Source: Gordionus sp. m RMFG-2023 | Taxonomy: Eukaryota; Nematomorpha; Gordioida; Chordodea; Parachordodidae | DNA: 64,000 nucleotides | Assembly (NCBI RefSeq): GCF_954871325.1 | Contig: NC_088776.1 | Span: forward strand, 12,648,052-12,712,051 | Direction of reading: 5' to 3' | In this document: positions 57,601-64,000 of the stretch, piece after piece | Position numbering within the stretch: the first letter of the stretch is position 1 | Layout: each line of letters starts with the position of its first letter | Translations under genes and position numbers: made by a program | Notes under the pieces: model-generated | What the model was told of the DNA's origin: nothing | Databases searched by the model: none | Seen by the model: the letters and a program-made list of their open reading frames with translations, nothing else

Positions 57601-60600
57601 TCGAACCAAAGCTCGCAGCCAAGTCCGGACCAAATAACCTTTAAACCCTAATAGCACCGCAGACTGCCGGTTTTTTGGGCTTATAATTTTATTTCTTATT
57701 TCTTATATACATGATAAAATAATTGTTATAGATGATTAATTCTTAAATGCTAATATCCTTGTTCATAAAGATGCTTCGTAGCCAAGAGTTCAACCACTAG
57801 ATAGCCTGATATCCATTATCATATTAGAAAGTTTTCTTTTTGGGGATAAGAGCCCATGATTTAAGAAATATTTGGTAACTGGAGATAGATAGATATTGCT
57901 TGTTTAGGATTTAATATAGTGTTCTCTTGATAAACTTTTAAGTTTTATGGGAGAATTTATAAATGAAAACTTTCCTAGAAAAGAAATGATAAAATATAAA
58001 TAATAATGATTTTTATTTCTCTAAACGTTGCTGCGGTCAATATATTACCATTTAATAAGTTAATTAAAATATTTAAAAAATAACCGATTTGGACCGAACT
58101 GCTACTAAAGCACCAGTCCTGATTAAAGACAATATGAAAAAGATCGCTGAGAACGAACCGTTGTACTTAACTCGATTAGATTTAGATTGTTAGAACTTTC
58201 AATGGGAATAAATCACCCGTTTAATTTTTTTTCCACAAGATTAAGACTTAAAATTATGGGTCGCACCAAAAATTAACGACCATTTTTGCTATCTCAGAAT
58301 CTTATCTTACTATTATCATCATAATGGTCTTTTTGAAATTCCGATTATTTATTAATATGTTTTATTTATTAGCAGATTCATTTATTTAATACAGTGAAAT
58401 CTGTCAGAGGCTAAATCCTCAAGGGACAAAGAATTTTATCCTTTCCGCTTTAACATAATGAGGGGAAAAAATTAAATCAAAGAAAGGAAAAGCTTTTAAA
58501 ATAATTAATGAGTTTATAATTATATTATTTTTTATCACGAAAACTGCAAATAAATTTTTTTGAACAAAAAAAAATCATTTTTTTTAACAGATTAAATTAT
58601 TCTTAAAATTTTTCAAATTATTCCTAAATAAATCTGACAAGGGGAAAATATCTTCTGACAGATTTCACTGCGCTTTTTTCTCTTGCAAGTCCATATATAT
58701 TTATCAGTATATGCATAAGTCGAACTGAGGCCATAATGCAATATCTGGGCACAGCGAAACTTGCCTCCTCCATAATTACAACACTATTTTTTGGTCCCTA
58801 GATTTGTATTGTTAAACTGCTCGATTTGAGCCAATTTTTAAAAACAACGAACTTAATATTTTATTTAGAAAATGGCAAGCCTGAAGATTTTGTTCATAGA
58901 TGGCACAAAGGTTTAGACATCTATTAGCGAAATCTCGAGGCTTTAGGCAATATTTTTCTGGTTAAAATGTTGATTTATTCCTTTTTAAAAAATTGGCTCA
59001 TTTAACCACACCCTATGATTTATGTATATTATAATTTGTTGATAATAAAACTTTTCTCTAATTTAGTGAATGATCAATGAAAATATTTTTTTTAATTAAT
59101 AAAAAAAAATGGATTATACCAATTATTTCAAACGCTTGCCTTTCGGTCAAAGATTCTAGTCCACGAGTTCCAAAATTAAACAACTTATGCGAAAATATTT
59201 ACTATATTTAAAGTGGTTAATAGTTTTTTTTAACTTATAATTTTCTATAAATTTGGAGTTTAGTTTTATTAAGTAATCCTTTAGAATTGAAAATAAACAG
59301 GTGCGTTAAATTATCGCGACACATTTTTTTTAATATAACCAAAAATTGATATGTGTAACACCTTTTTTAAAATCTTAAAATAATTATACCAATATTTATG
59401 CTACCAATATCTTACCAAAATAAATATATCAATTTTTTTATATAGGTAAACAATTCTCATCTAAGGGACCAATGGTTATATTCACTACAATGGAAAGTAA
59501 GTATCCTTATTTATTTTTATTATACGCGATCAAAATTTTAATCGAAATTAATAACGATTAATTGATTACCAAAAATACCTATAATTAATTAATTTTATGG
59601 CTTTAAGAGCAAACTAATCTCATTTTATAAACTAACATTCAAAATATAATGTATACATTACATCTTCCTAGAGGAACACTAACACAGGGAAGAAAAAGTA
59701 AATAATACCTTATAAAAAAATTATTATTATTATGCTTCTATTCTAGTGTCCCTGATAATTTTTAATAAATAAGTATATAATTATGAAATCGATATTTAAT
59801 AACCTCTAAAATTAATGAATATAATTGCTTTATAAATTTAGGACAGCGGCATCTTTGCAATAGGATATAATATGCTCAAACGCATCGAGATTTTTTTTGA
59901 GAGCGACCTAATTTTTTAAAAATTCTTTGAGCTAACATTTCATTTTAATTCCACTCTTGAGCACATCTTTTTCTGTATTTCTTGCAAACACGATAGCATA
60001 TTATATCTCCATAACGATGTATATGCTTACCGCATTAACCTGCATTCACGGTTATCACCAATTCGCGGCGAAGTATACAAAATTACAGCATATTTTATAC
60101 ATGTAGGGTTATCACGAAGAAAAGTGATAATAAATTTGGTCTGAATATTATTAGAGCTAACAAAGTAACTGAACATGCATAGATATTCTTCCTGCTCATA
60201 TTTTCAATTTCCTTAATTTACAAAATAAAGCCAAATTGAAAATTACAATTTTTTTTAAAAAAGAATTTGAGTCGGGATGAAATAAATTTTAGATCTCTTT
60301 CTGTAATCGTAATAAATAATTTGTCCCTAATTTTTAATTCAACAAAACAAATCTAAACATGACCAAACGTACTAGAGGAAAACACAGTCGTTTATTTTTT
60401 TAGACGTGATCAGTTTTAGCTAAGAATCATTCCACCTAAAATCAAAATAGTTTCGGGCGACATCTTTTAAATCAAATAGTATATATTTTTACAATTGTTA
60501 GGTATGTTAATGAAGATTATTGCAATCGAAATTTTATTGCTCATTTCTATTAGTTCCGGAGCTTTGGGCGTTAAGCAATTGCTCAATTCTGCACACAAAA
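27305..60600 (+). CDS. CMIP: CMIP-like (C-Maf-inducing protein) gene, partial, with very long introns
   Basis: CMIP is a metazoan signalling adaptor with an N-terminal PH-like domain and C-terminal leucine-rich repeats. Exon 27305-27658 starts with ATG and encodes 118 residues ending at a GTAAGT donor in phase 0. After a Ser/Asn-rich lead it reads KYKLLNDGNVHLCRINHSRN and ILSSNLLRRWENHNLVL, which I align with human CMIP YKLLQEGDIQVC...KFLRRWEPHHLTL. Exon 59446-59496 (17 codons, phase 0 both ends) reads NNSHLRDQWLYSLQWK, matching the PH-domain end NSYLRDQWFHSLQWK. A weaker third exon, 60502-60600, gives EILLLISISSGALGVKQLLN, ungapped-similar to a later CMIP segment. At least one exon between 27658 and 59446, about 115 residues before 60502, and the LRR part are not seen; the gene runs out of the window. 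Introns exceed 31 kb unless the two ends belong to duplicated genes. Confidence 0.75.
27739..28065. mobile_element. hAT-type MITE, GATCTGCA family, 80 bp after CMIP exon 1
   Basis: 327 bp. It starts TAGTGATTGCCC and ends TGCAGATCTCTA, with exact 8-bp duplications ATAACCTT (27731-27738 and 28066-28073). The interior has GC-rich blocks (CCCGGCCCGAACCC) separated by A/T runs and shares over 200 bp with the copy at 49495-49850. Non-coding. Confidence 0.85.
29010..29170. repeat. degenerate short tandem repeats with GGCTGGG core
   Basis: Four or five copies of a roughly 40-50-bp motif: a CAGGCTTGGGAAAA-like block followed by a run of T and A and then AATTATTATTGG. They look like internal repeats of a decayed GATCTGCA-type element, since 'gcaggcctgagctcggtctg' follows at about 29221. 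Confidence 0.45.
29635..29857. mobile_element. hAT-type MITE, common family, best-preserved copy
   Basis: 223 bp. It starts TAGTGTTGTTAAACGGCTC and ends TTTAATAACACTA; exact 8-bp duplications ACTAGGAG at 29627-29634 and 29858-29865. The inverted arms extend about 65 bp (GAGCCGATTTTTAAAAACGG and its inverse). The core reads GCCTGAAGATTTTGTTCATA on the plus strand. Confidence 0.92.
31240..31850 (-). pseudogene. possible piggyBac transposase C-terminal relic
   Basis: The minus strand near 31255-31320 reads NCRVCRSKIRRKTTISC, like the cysteine-rich C-terminal domain of piggyBac transposases. Upstream minus-strand sequence to about 31850 has short open pieces but no firm match. Clearly broken. 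Weak call based on the Cys spacing only. Confidence 0.35.
32092..32310. repeat. 93-bp tandem repeat, about 2.3 copies
   Basis: The word AAGATTTTTTTGGCCATTTT begins at 32092, 32185 and 32278, giving a period of 93 bp. Copies 1 and 2 differ at only a few positions (for example GGCCGAAAAT against GGCCGGAAAT); copy 3 breaks off after about 30 bp. Confidence 0.88.
33990..34223. mobile_element. hAT-type MITE, common family variant
   Basis: 234 bp. Outer ends GTAGTTATGCAAGG and CCATTACTA are less similar than in other copies, but CCGCTCCATTT and AATGGAGCG form an inverted pair. The core (GCCTGAAGATTTTGCTC ... GCGAAATCTCGAGACTTTAG) is the family core. A 7-bp CCTGTTA flanks both sides (33983-33989, 34224-34230). 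Confidence 0.75.
39366..40045. other. GC-richer patches of a decayed hAT-type non-autonomous element
   Basis: Blocks such as GTGTCCGAGCTTGACCTGAG (about 39400) and CCCAACCCGAGGTTCGGGGC (about 39990) resemble the GC-rich ends of the GATCTGCA-type MITEs, in opposite orientation. The ends cannot be defined, so this is only a likely relic. Confidence 0.3.
40971..41125. other. relic of a GATCTGCA-type MITE
   Basis: Begins AGAGATCTGCTAAGC and contains CTCGTTTCGGCCCG and CGAGCCCAGCCCGACCC; AGACTTTGCAGTC follows near 41100 and may be the inverted end. Decayed, no target duplication. Confidence 0.4.
41959..42599. mobile_element. hAT MITE, 641 bp, with another MITE nested inside
   Basis: Starts TAGGGCTGTGCCGAT and ends ATCGGTACAACCCTA, a good inverted pair of the hAT type. 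Exact 8-bp duplications ATTTCATC lie at 41951-41958 and 42600-42607. A copy of the common MITE sits at 42217-42403. No coding frame. Confidence 0.92.
42217..42403. mobile_element. hAT-type MITE, common family, nested in the 41959 element
   Basis: Left end TAATGTTTTTAAAGGAC, right end CCGTTTAACACTA, with the family core between (GCTTGGAGATTTTGCCCACA ... GGACATCTATTGAAAA). The target duplication is no longer readable, so this copy is older than the ones at 19262 and 29635, and its host element is older still. Confidence 0.75.
43690..43915 (+). mobile_element. tRNA-derived SINE, copy 1
   Basis: A pol III B box GGGTTCGAATTC lies at 43759-43770, followed by CAGCAAGGATC, then a body ending GATTCCGTTAATATA and a tail TTTTAATAAATTTTGG. 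The same order occurs on the minus strand at 50465-50258. The A box is decayed. Not a tRNA gene, because no cloverleaf forms. Confidence 0.6.
44668..44713. repeat. TA-rich microsatellite
   Basis: Nearly pure alternating TA with short interruptions, at the 3' edge of the piggyBac relic. Confidence 0.8.
44720..46170 (-). pseudogene. decayed piggyBac transposase gene
   Basis: Minus-strand fragments follow piggyBac order from 46170 down: an acidic lead (DSNDLDIESTVSDSSQ, about 45985-46035), a LTLDELEKFIGIL-like block near 45760, EQVVPFK near 45510, TVRANRLKCVLQTDQEF and KKGRGSFDKKW (45135-45230), and VKNYNKNIGGVDVINS near 44960-45010. The GGVD and TxRANR motifs are family hallmarks. Frameshifts and stops lie throughout, so it is inactive. 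Terminal repeats and TTAA duplications were not located. Confidence 0.82.
46815..46990. mobile_element. hAT-type MITE, common family, heavily decayed
   Basis: The core words 'ttaccctaagcctcgagatttgg' and 'gtgaaatctcc' follow an arm resembling CGTTTTTCAATAAACGG. Ends not recognisable. Confidence 0.45.
47254..47396. mobile_element. hAT-type MITE, common family, internally shortened
   Basis: 143 bp, with left end TAATGTTAAACGAC and right end CCGTTTAACAACAATA. Flanks CAGTGAAC and CCGTGAAC agree at 7 of 8 bases. About 70 bp of the left arm is missing compared with full copies. Confidence 0.75.
49495..49850. mobile_element. hAT-type MITE, GATCTGCA family, with internal tandem repeats
   Basis: 356 bp. 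It starts TAGTGATCTGCATCGGGCC and ends GGCCTAACTTTGCAGATCTTTA. The left part holds three copies of a roughly 45-bp unit with CGGCCCGGCCCGAACCC and an A/T run. The rest matches 27739-28065 closely, including 'aatatagaaattaatttttataatta'. Confidence 0.8.
50258..50465 (-). mobile_element. tRNA-derived SINE, copy 2 (better head)
   Basis: On the minus strand the head carries an A box TGGTTCAAATGGTTGAATG (about 50452-50434) and a B box GGGCTCGAATCC (about 50408-50397) at the usual spacing. The body shares CAGCAAGG, GATTCCGTTAATATA and TTTTTAATAAAATTTGG with 43690-43915. Two copies with the same order of parts define a SINE family. Confidence 0.72.
51609..51794. mobile_element. small mariner-like MITE with perfect 14-bp inverted ends
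   Basis: TATAGTTGGGTAAT at 51609-51622 and ATTACCCAACTATA at 51781-51794 are exact inverses. The outer TA is likely the target duplication. The interior has TTTTTAGCC/GGCTAAAAA-type words on both arms and no coding frame. Confidence 0.78.
52880..53000 (-). repeat. dispersed repeat, GGCGCCATCTAGAATA family
   Basis: The minus strand reads AATAAAATCGATTTATTGAT, then GGCGCCATCTAGAATAGAC. The same block lies on the plus strand at 56955-57020 and 61465-61520, and on the minus strand near 60800-60860. Confidence 0.65.
53212..53252. repeat. Ginger1 left terminal inverted repeat
   Basis: TGTAACGTGTGAAAGTGAT is followed after 2 bp by GTGAGATTTCGAAATCTCAC. It extends into a near-perfect 53-nt palindrome (53217-53269), because CGTGTGAAAGTGAT returns inverted as ATCACTTTCACACG. 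Confidence 0.88.
53360..53700. repeat. diverged tandem duplication inside Ginger1
   Basis: 'tagagacaataatggtat' occurs at 53371 and 53564, followed in both by related sequence through 'tttcatttyaagarctcatctttatt'. Period about 193 bp, with many substitutions. Confidence 0.75.
53788..53870 (+). other. tRNA-like SINE head candidate
   Basis: An A-box-like GTGGGTAATCTAGTTAGTAAG and a B box GCGGGTTCAAATCTA are 30-35 bp apart. The T stem and acceptor stem do not pair, so this is not a functional tRNA. It differs from the SINE at 50258-50465. Confidence 0.4.
53981..54283. mobile_element. hAT-type MITE nested in Ginger1
   Basis: 303 bp. It starts TAGAGGTCTGTAATGGGTGG and ends CCACCCAATCCAGACCTCTA. 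Flanking 8-mers ATGCAGAT and GTTCAGAT agree at 6 of 8. The termini resemble the GATCTGCA-type MITEs but form a separate family. Confidence 0.75.
54933..55582 (-). CDS. OTU-protease-like domain of Ginger1
   Basis: Two minus-strand exons, 55582-55375 and 55323-54933, are joined by a 51-bp GT-AG intron in phase 2. The frame is open for about 199 codons to a stop at 54933. The OTU box reads EGDGN-I-FYRAISVELTG against the usual DGN-C-(F/L)(F/Y)RA, so the catalytic Cys position is Ile. SHVILR and the C-terminal NGESHFENVL keep the OTU pattern with its His. This suggests an OTU fold without cysteine-protease activity. OTU domains normally cleave ubiquitin chains; in Ginger1 the domain is C-terminal to the integrase. 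The acceptor at 55583 implies an upstream exon. The clean frame and intron contrast with the damaged rest of the element. Confidence 0.78.
55720..55895 (-). pseudogene. integrase H2C2 zinc-finger fragment of Ginger1
   Basis: After a TTTTAG acceptor the minus strand reads VILTGDEQKKIIKTIHEGG, then AGIAMGGHLGIKTNQIIAKS. This is the His-His half of the integrase zinc-binding domain, spaced as in Ginger1 and gypsy-type integrases (HEG...GGHLG...T). The rest of the zinc finger and the DDE core are absent. Fits the order integrase then OTU known for Ginger1. Confidence 0.65.
56734..56776. repeat. Ginger1 right terminal inverted repeat
   Basis: Inverse of 53212-53252 with a 2-bp longer spacer between the two blocks and one mismatch in the inner block. 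Further in, 56630-56700 repeats the subterminal words GTGAGATTTTGATGAT and GGCCCCCAATGT found at about 53278-53312, but in direct orientation. Confidence 0.85.
56940..57240. repeat. dispersed repeat with two modules
   Basis: Module 1 (56940-57022) holds GCAGGTCACTGATATTAAA and GGTAGCGCCATCTAGAATA. Module 2 (57130-57230) holds TTTTTCCTTTTCCGG, AACACCGATA and AAGGGCTATCTTATGA. Module 2 recurs at 63770-63870; module 1 recurs at 61440-61520. Confidence 0.6.
57538..57670. repeat. two tandem units of about 69 bp, GC-richer
   Basis: AACTCGCAGCCTGGTCCGGA at 57541 recurs as AGCTCGCAGCCAAGTCCGGA at 57610, each followed by CCAAATAACCTT and a (G)CACYGC(G)GA block. The minus strand between units reads GGTTCGAATCACTCC, which resembles a pol III B box, so the unit could derive from a tRNA-like SINE head. 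Confidence 0.72.
58804..59013. mobile_element. hAT-type MITE, common family
   Basis: Ends TTGTATTGTTAAACTGCTC and TTTAACCACACCC. The core GAAGATTTTGTTCATAGATG ... GCGAAATCTCGAGGCTTTAG is the best match to the 34 kb copy and has the same polarity as the 29635 copy. No exact target duplication. It lies 430 bp before a CMIP-like exon. Confidence 0.75.
59446..59496 (+). CDS. CMIP: CMIP-like PH-domain exon
   Basis: A 17-codon exon between TATAG and GTAAGT, phase 0 at both ends. It reads VNNSHLRDQWLYSLQWK. In CMIP the same words (NSYLRDQWFHSLQWK) close the PH-like domain. LRDQW...SLQWK is specific enough that chance is unlikely, despite the short exon. Confidence 0.8.
60502..60600 (+). CDS. CMIP: candidate CMIP-like internal exon
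   Basis: Acceptor TTAG at 60498-60501 and donor AAAA|GTAAAG. The frame reads MLMKIIAIEI then LLLISISSGALGVKQLLNSA. Ungapped against human CMIP ...EYILALNELNAGMEVVKKF... about 9 of 31 positions agree, from memory. The competing reading is a 49-codon ORF (60504-60653) with a signal-peptide-like start. The roughly 115 residues of CMIP expected just before it were not found, which weakens the call. Confidence 0.3.
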
Positions 60601-61009
60601 GTAAAGATTACTCGAAAAATATAAATAATAGAGAAGAATATTTGGTGTTATAACTTTAACATAAGCTTTAAAATAAACTAAATTGGTTTATCACTTCTGG
60701 AAAAGATAAGGATTTATTTTAGTACAGGAATTTCTAAAATTACTATAAAAAGACATTTAAAAGTTATTTTATTTTGTTCTATTTTTTTTACCCATAAAAT
60801 AATTCATATTAGATAGTGCCATGTATATTGTTCAATACATTGATTTTATTAAATATCAATGGCCTAAATATCAGGCCTAACCTCGTCCGGAAATAAAAAA
60901 AATGACTCAATTTTTTAAAATGTTATATTTTTTGCCACGGAATCGACCATAAAATGATTTATTTAAAAAATTCGGGTTCCACTATTAGAATAATAACTTT
61001 TTCTTCATC
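60601..61009. other. non-coding, diverged dispersed repeat
   Basis: Contains a diverged minus-strand copy of the GCGCCATCTAG-family block near 60800-60860 and nothing else I can support. Confidence 0.35.
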
Positions 61010-61270
61010 GTGTTAATCCCAAAACTTATGGGATCTTTAAAACGCGTCCTATCCTTCTATATGGCTCCACTTTGGGCCATATCAATCACAATTTTCTTAT
61101 CCAACATTTCCACACGGATTTGAGAAATTCAAGTTAGTCGTAGCCTGCCTCTAGTTCGCTGACCTCTAACTTCAAGATCGAGAACTTGCCGATTCACGTT
61201 AGTTAAGTCAGTCCTCGATACATCCAATTTTAAACCATGTCTCATATCAATGATTTCCCTTTGAAATCAT
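61010..61270 (-). pseudogene. LINE reverse transcriptase C-terminal relic
   Basis: The minus strand reads LDVSRTDLTN, EVRGQRTRGRLRLT then (past a stop) ISQIRVEMLDK, DMAQSGAI and KDRTRFK. This is the tail of non-LTR retrotransposon ORF2 (xxGxRxRGRxxxxW...DxxxxxL...AxDRxxWR) as I know it. Stops replace Trp positions, so it is dead. Only the 3' end of a LINE is present. Confidence 0.65.
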
Positions 61271-61439
61271 AATAAAATACAGCTTAAATTATCGAAAGTG
61301 TCGCAAATCTTTTTTAAAATAATTTTTATTCATAAATCGGACCGGGGATGAGTAATATAAATGTAGGTCGAAAAATATAAAAAATCCTTGCCGGAAATTT
61401 TTTATATATTTTATTTTCATGGTTGGCTGAAATTTTGAG

Positions 61440-61520
61440 CGCTACGGGTCACTGATAATTAAATTCTAATAAAATCGATTTATTGATTAATTTTTTGTAT
61501 GGCATCATATAGTATAATTA
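61440..61520 (+). repeat. dispersed repeat, copy of module at 56940
   Basis: GCGCTACGGGTCACTGATAA is followed by TCTAATAAAATCGATTTATT and ATGGCATCATATAG, matching 56935-57010 with scattered changes. Confidence 0.6.
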
Positions 61521-61977
61521 AAATATAGATAAAATAAATAACCCTATTAAATTAAAAATTAATGTTTCTTTTTAGATGCCTGAAGGATTTTAAATTTTTT
61601 TTCAAATTTATTAGCCTGTATTTCTTATTAATCACCTATACTATAAAATTTAAACCCGCGATTGAAATGTATACATACATTATATTTTTTTAGCTATGTC
61701 TTTAAGTTTATTTGAAATTAGAAAGTCAAAAATTATTAGATTTGATTACATTACAACATTATAAAATTTAACTTGTAGGGAAAACCGGAGAGCATGCGAG
61801 TCCTAAAAGGCAAACGCCAATAAAATTAAATAATATTGAATAAATGATATCTCATTTTATTCCATTTATTTACTTTTATGATATACATAAAAATAATTTT
61901 TAAAAAAATTATACTTTTTTAACAGTTTAAATTTTTCTGAACTTTGTTTTGGAAAAGGATGAGCTACCCGGGGAGGG

Positions 61978-62225
61978 CTTAAGAACTTTAGCTATTAGAA
62001 TTAGGAAAATATTTGAAAAACCTTTACGCAAGAATATAAAAGATATTTTATTAGCTGCAGATTCACAATTTAATTATAAATTGTAACTTTTTATTAGCTT
62101 TAGACAGTAGGTATTCTTAGTTTTTTTTATTAATTAACCTGGTATCATCACTTCTAATAAAAAAAATTTATATTCTCGCCGAAGATTTTTCAAATATTTC
62201 CCTTAATAGCAGTTCTTAAAATAAT
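61978..62225. repeat. foldback repeat, about 250 bp
   Basis: The arm TTAAGAACTTTAGCTATTAG ... AAAATATTTGAAAAACC (61978-62030) returns inverted at 62170-62225 as TTTTTCAAATATTTCCC ... AATAGCAGTTCTTAA. The 43-codon open stretch over the left arm is probably a by-product. Confidence 0.65.
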
Positions 62226-64000
62226 CTTGCCTCTTTCAATAAGTTATATATTTATTCCTAATATAGTTCTATCGAATCTGGTAACACTATCAATCTTCAT
62301 GAATGATGTCTTCCCCGGACCTGATTTTTTATTTGATCTCGTATTCTGCTAGCAGTTTCAAGAACTTCATTTCTTATATAATTAAATTATCATTAAGTAC
62401 CAATTTTCTTCCTATTCCCTTAAGTATTCTAAACCAACTGTTATTTTTAATTTAAAATGGCTGCATTTATTGTTACCATTTCAACTTTACTTTCAATTAT
62501 TTCCTTTTGTGAAATTTTAACTGTAGCTGAAGTTTATAGGAAACATTTATCAATGGTATTAGGATTTGCGTCTGGCTAATATTTTGTGGCCAGAGAGGAT
62601 AATGTTGTTGGTATTTGTGTTTTTGCTTTTAGTTTTATGTATTTGTCATGCTCTGCTATAGGATTTCGTTGCAAATGTTTTTCTAAGTTTGAGCAATGAT
62701 TTTTCTTAAATTTTATTTTACATTTTTGTATTTAGACAATTGGATACATTTGTTGCTGGGTAGTATTTAAAATACTTTTGTATAGGATTGGTATCCCTTA
62801 TCATATTCTGAAATATCAATGTTTGATAATGTTATTAAAAAAATGTAAATTTAGTTTCTAATTAATCAAATTATTTTAAATGGTAATAAAAATTACTATG
62901 TGAATAAATATTTATATCTTAATTAATGAGATAAAGATAATATAAATCATCAAAAATAAAAGTGAAATGTAATATATAATTATATTTTGATTCTCTAATG
63001 TAAAATAAAAAAAAATAGTGATTTAAATGTGATAATATAATTTAAATCACCCAATGAAATGTTAACTTCAACAAATTATGATTTGATTTCCCAATTTAAA
63101 ATAAAAAAAGGTGATTAATAAAGAACCTACTAAATGGATAATGTAAAGGAAAACTACTATACCTAAAAGTACAAGTTAAATTTTAAATGTAATGTAATCA
63201 AATCAAGTAATTTTTTTTTGATTTTATAATTTCAAATAAGCTTATAGACATATCTTATAAAAAATATAAATTAAAATATTTCAATCACGGGTTTGAATTT
63301 TATAGTAAAGGTGATAATAGGAAATAAGCTGACAAAGAAGGAAATAAGAGTGATTGATGTAAAAAAATTTTAAAATCACTTAAATGAAAATGAAATGCAA
63401 TTTTTAATTAAAAATGTATTAATAAGATTAAAAATAATATTTTAAAACTAATTGAGCCTGTATCCGTTCTTTCATTTTTTAGGTTTGGGTTCAAGGCAAA
63501 TAATTAAAAAAGAGTTCGCTTTCAATAAACAAAGCGGTAATAAGATTAAAAATACAATATTTTAAAAACTTATTTAACCCGAACCGAATCCGTTTTTTAT
63601 TTTTAGATTTGGGTTCAATGCAAATAATTAAAAAGCGTGGTTAATCGGTTACGGTTTCAATCCCAGTCTAAAACAAATTCTCCCTTAACGAAATTTTATT
63701 TTATAAATTTAATCCTATTTTAATAATTATAAAAAAAACGGAAATTTTGAACACATCGTAAATGCCAAAAAAAAATTGACCTTTACTTTTTCCGGAATTA
63801 ATAAAACACTGTCAATTTATTTTAGTTTTTTTAAATAGAGGGCTTTAAGGGGCTATCTAATGAAACTAAACAGTAATTTATATTCTATATTTTTCGAGTA
63901 TTTTTTTATGTGCCAAAGCATTATATCTCGCATATCTTCCGAACCAATATAACTAAATAAAATAATTTCATTTGATTTGAAAGATTTCCCCCAAATAGTC
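62226..64000. other. no gene recognised; partial dispersed repeat near the end
   Basis: AT-rich. 63480-63520 and 63600-63640 share the block 'ttaggtttgggttcaaggcaaataattaaaaa', a short diverged tandem pair. 63770-63870 holds the TTTTTCCGGAATTAATAAA / AGGGGCTATCT module seen at 57130-57230. A 40-codon ORF at about 62457 has a hydrophobic start but no family. Confidence 0.4.

Larger units (their letters stand above)
27659..59445. other. CMIP: 31.8-kb interval between two CMIP-like exons, transposon-rich
   Basis: It holds at least five members of the common MITE family, two GATCTGCA-type MITEs, a larger hAT MITE, a mariner-like MITE, two piggyBac relics, SINEs and the Ginger1 element, each listed separately. 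The missing PH-domain exon (expected phase 0 to 0, about 35-40 residues) should lie here, but I could not pick it out. Stretches not covered by another entry are AT-rich with no supported gene. Confidence 0.5.

Overview
The window is about three-quarters A+T by eye and reads as nuclear DNA of an animal. Its genes have many GT-AG introns, long non-coding stretches, and dense families of small inverted-repeat transposons, DNA transposon relics, tRNA-derived SINEs and one LINE relic. The host genes are animal-type (katanin p80, a DUSP22/15-like phosphatase, a CMIP-like adaptor). I cannot place the lineage more closely than an AT-rich invertebrate. I see no bacterial operon, rRNA, CRISPR array or intact tRNA gene.

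Layout. 1-3768: non-coding, with two relics of the commonest MITE. 3769-14747 (+): katanin p80 (KATNB1) in 16 recognisable coding exons whose splice phases all agree; the first WD40 blade lies further upstream and was not found. Its introns hold a hAT transposase relic and a hAT-like MITE. 15964-19567 (-): a small dual-specificity phosphatase of the DUSP22/DUSP15 type, with a MITE in intron 1 and a possible alternative last exon about 2 kb downstream. 19568-27304: non-coding, with a GC-richer minisatellite and an exact 154-bp tandem duplication. 27305-about 60600 (+): a CMIP-like gene whose first coding exon (27305-27658) and a PH-domain exon (59446-59496) are about 32 kb apart. The interval is full of transposons, including hAT MITEs (one nested in another), a decayed piggyBac, SINEs and a 3.57-kb Ginger1 DNA transposon. 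60601-64000: LINE relic, a foldback repeat and other repeats.

The most notable object is the Ginger1 transposon at 53212-56776. It has TGT...ACA inverted termini, CCGG target duplications, an integrase-type zinc-finger fragment and an OTU-protease-like domain with an intact spliced frame but no cysteine at the expected catalytic position. The commonest MITE (about 210-235 bp, termini TAGTGTTGTTAAA) occurs about ten times, several copies with exact 8-bp target duplications, which marks it as hAT-type.

The three host genes do not form a pathway; they are ordinary neighbours in a repeat-rich region. All family assignments rest on motifs and remembered family sequences, not on searches.
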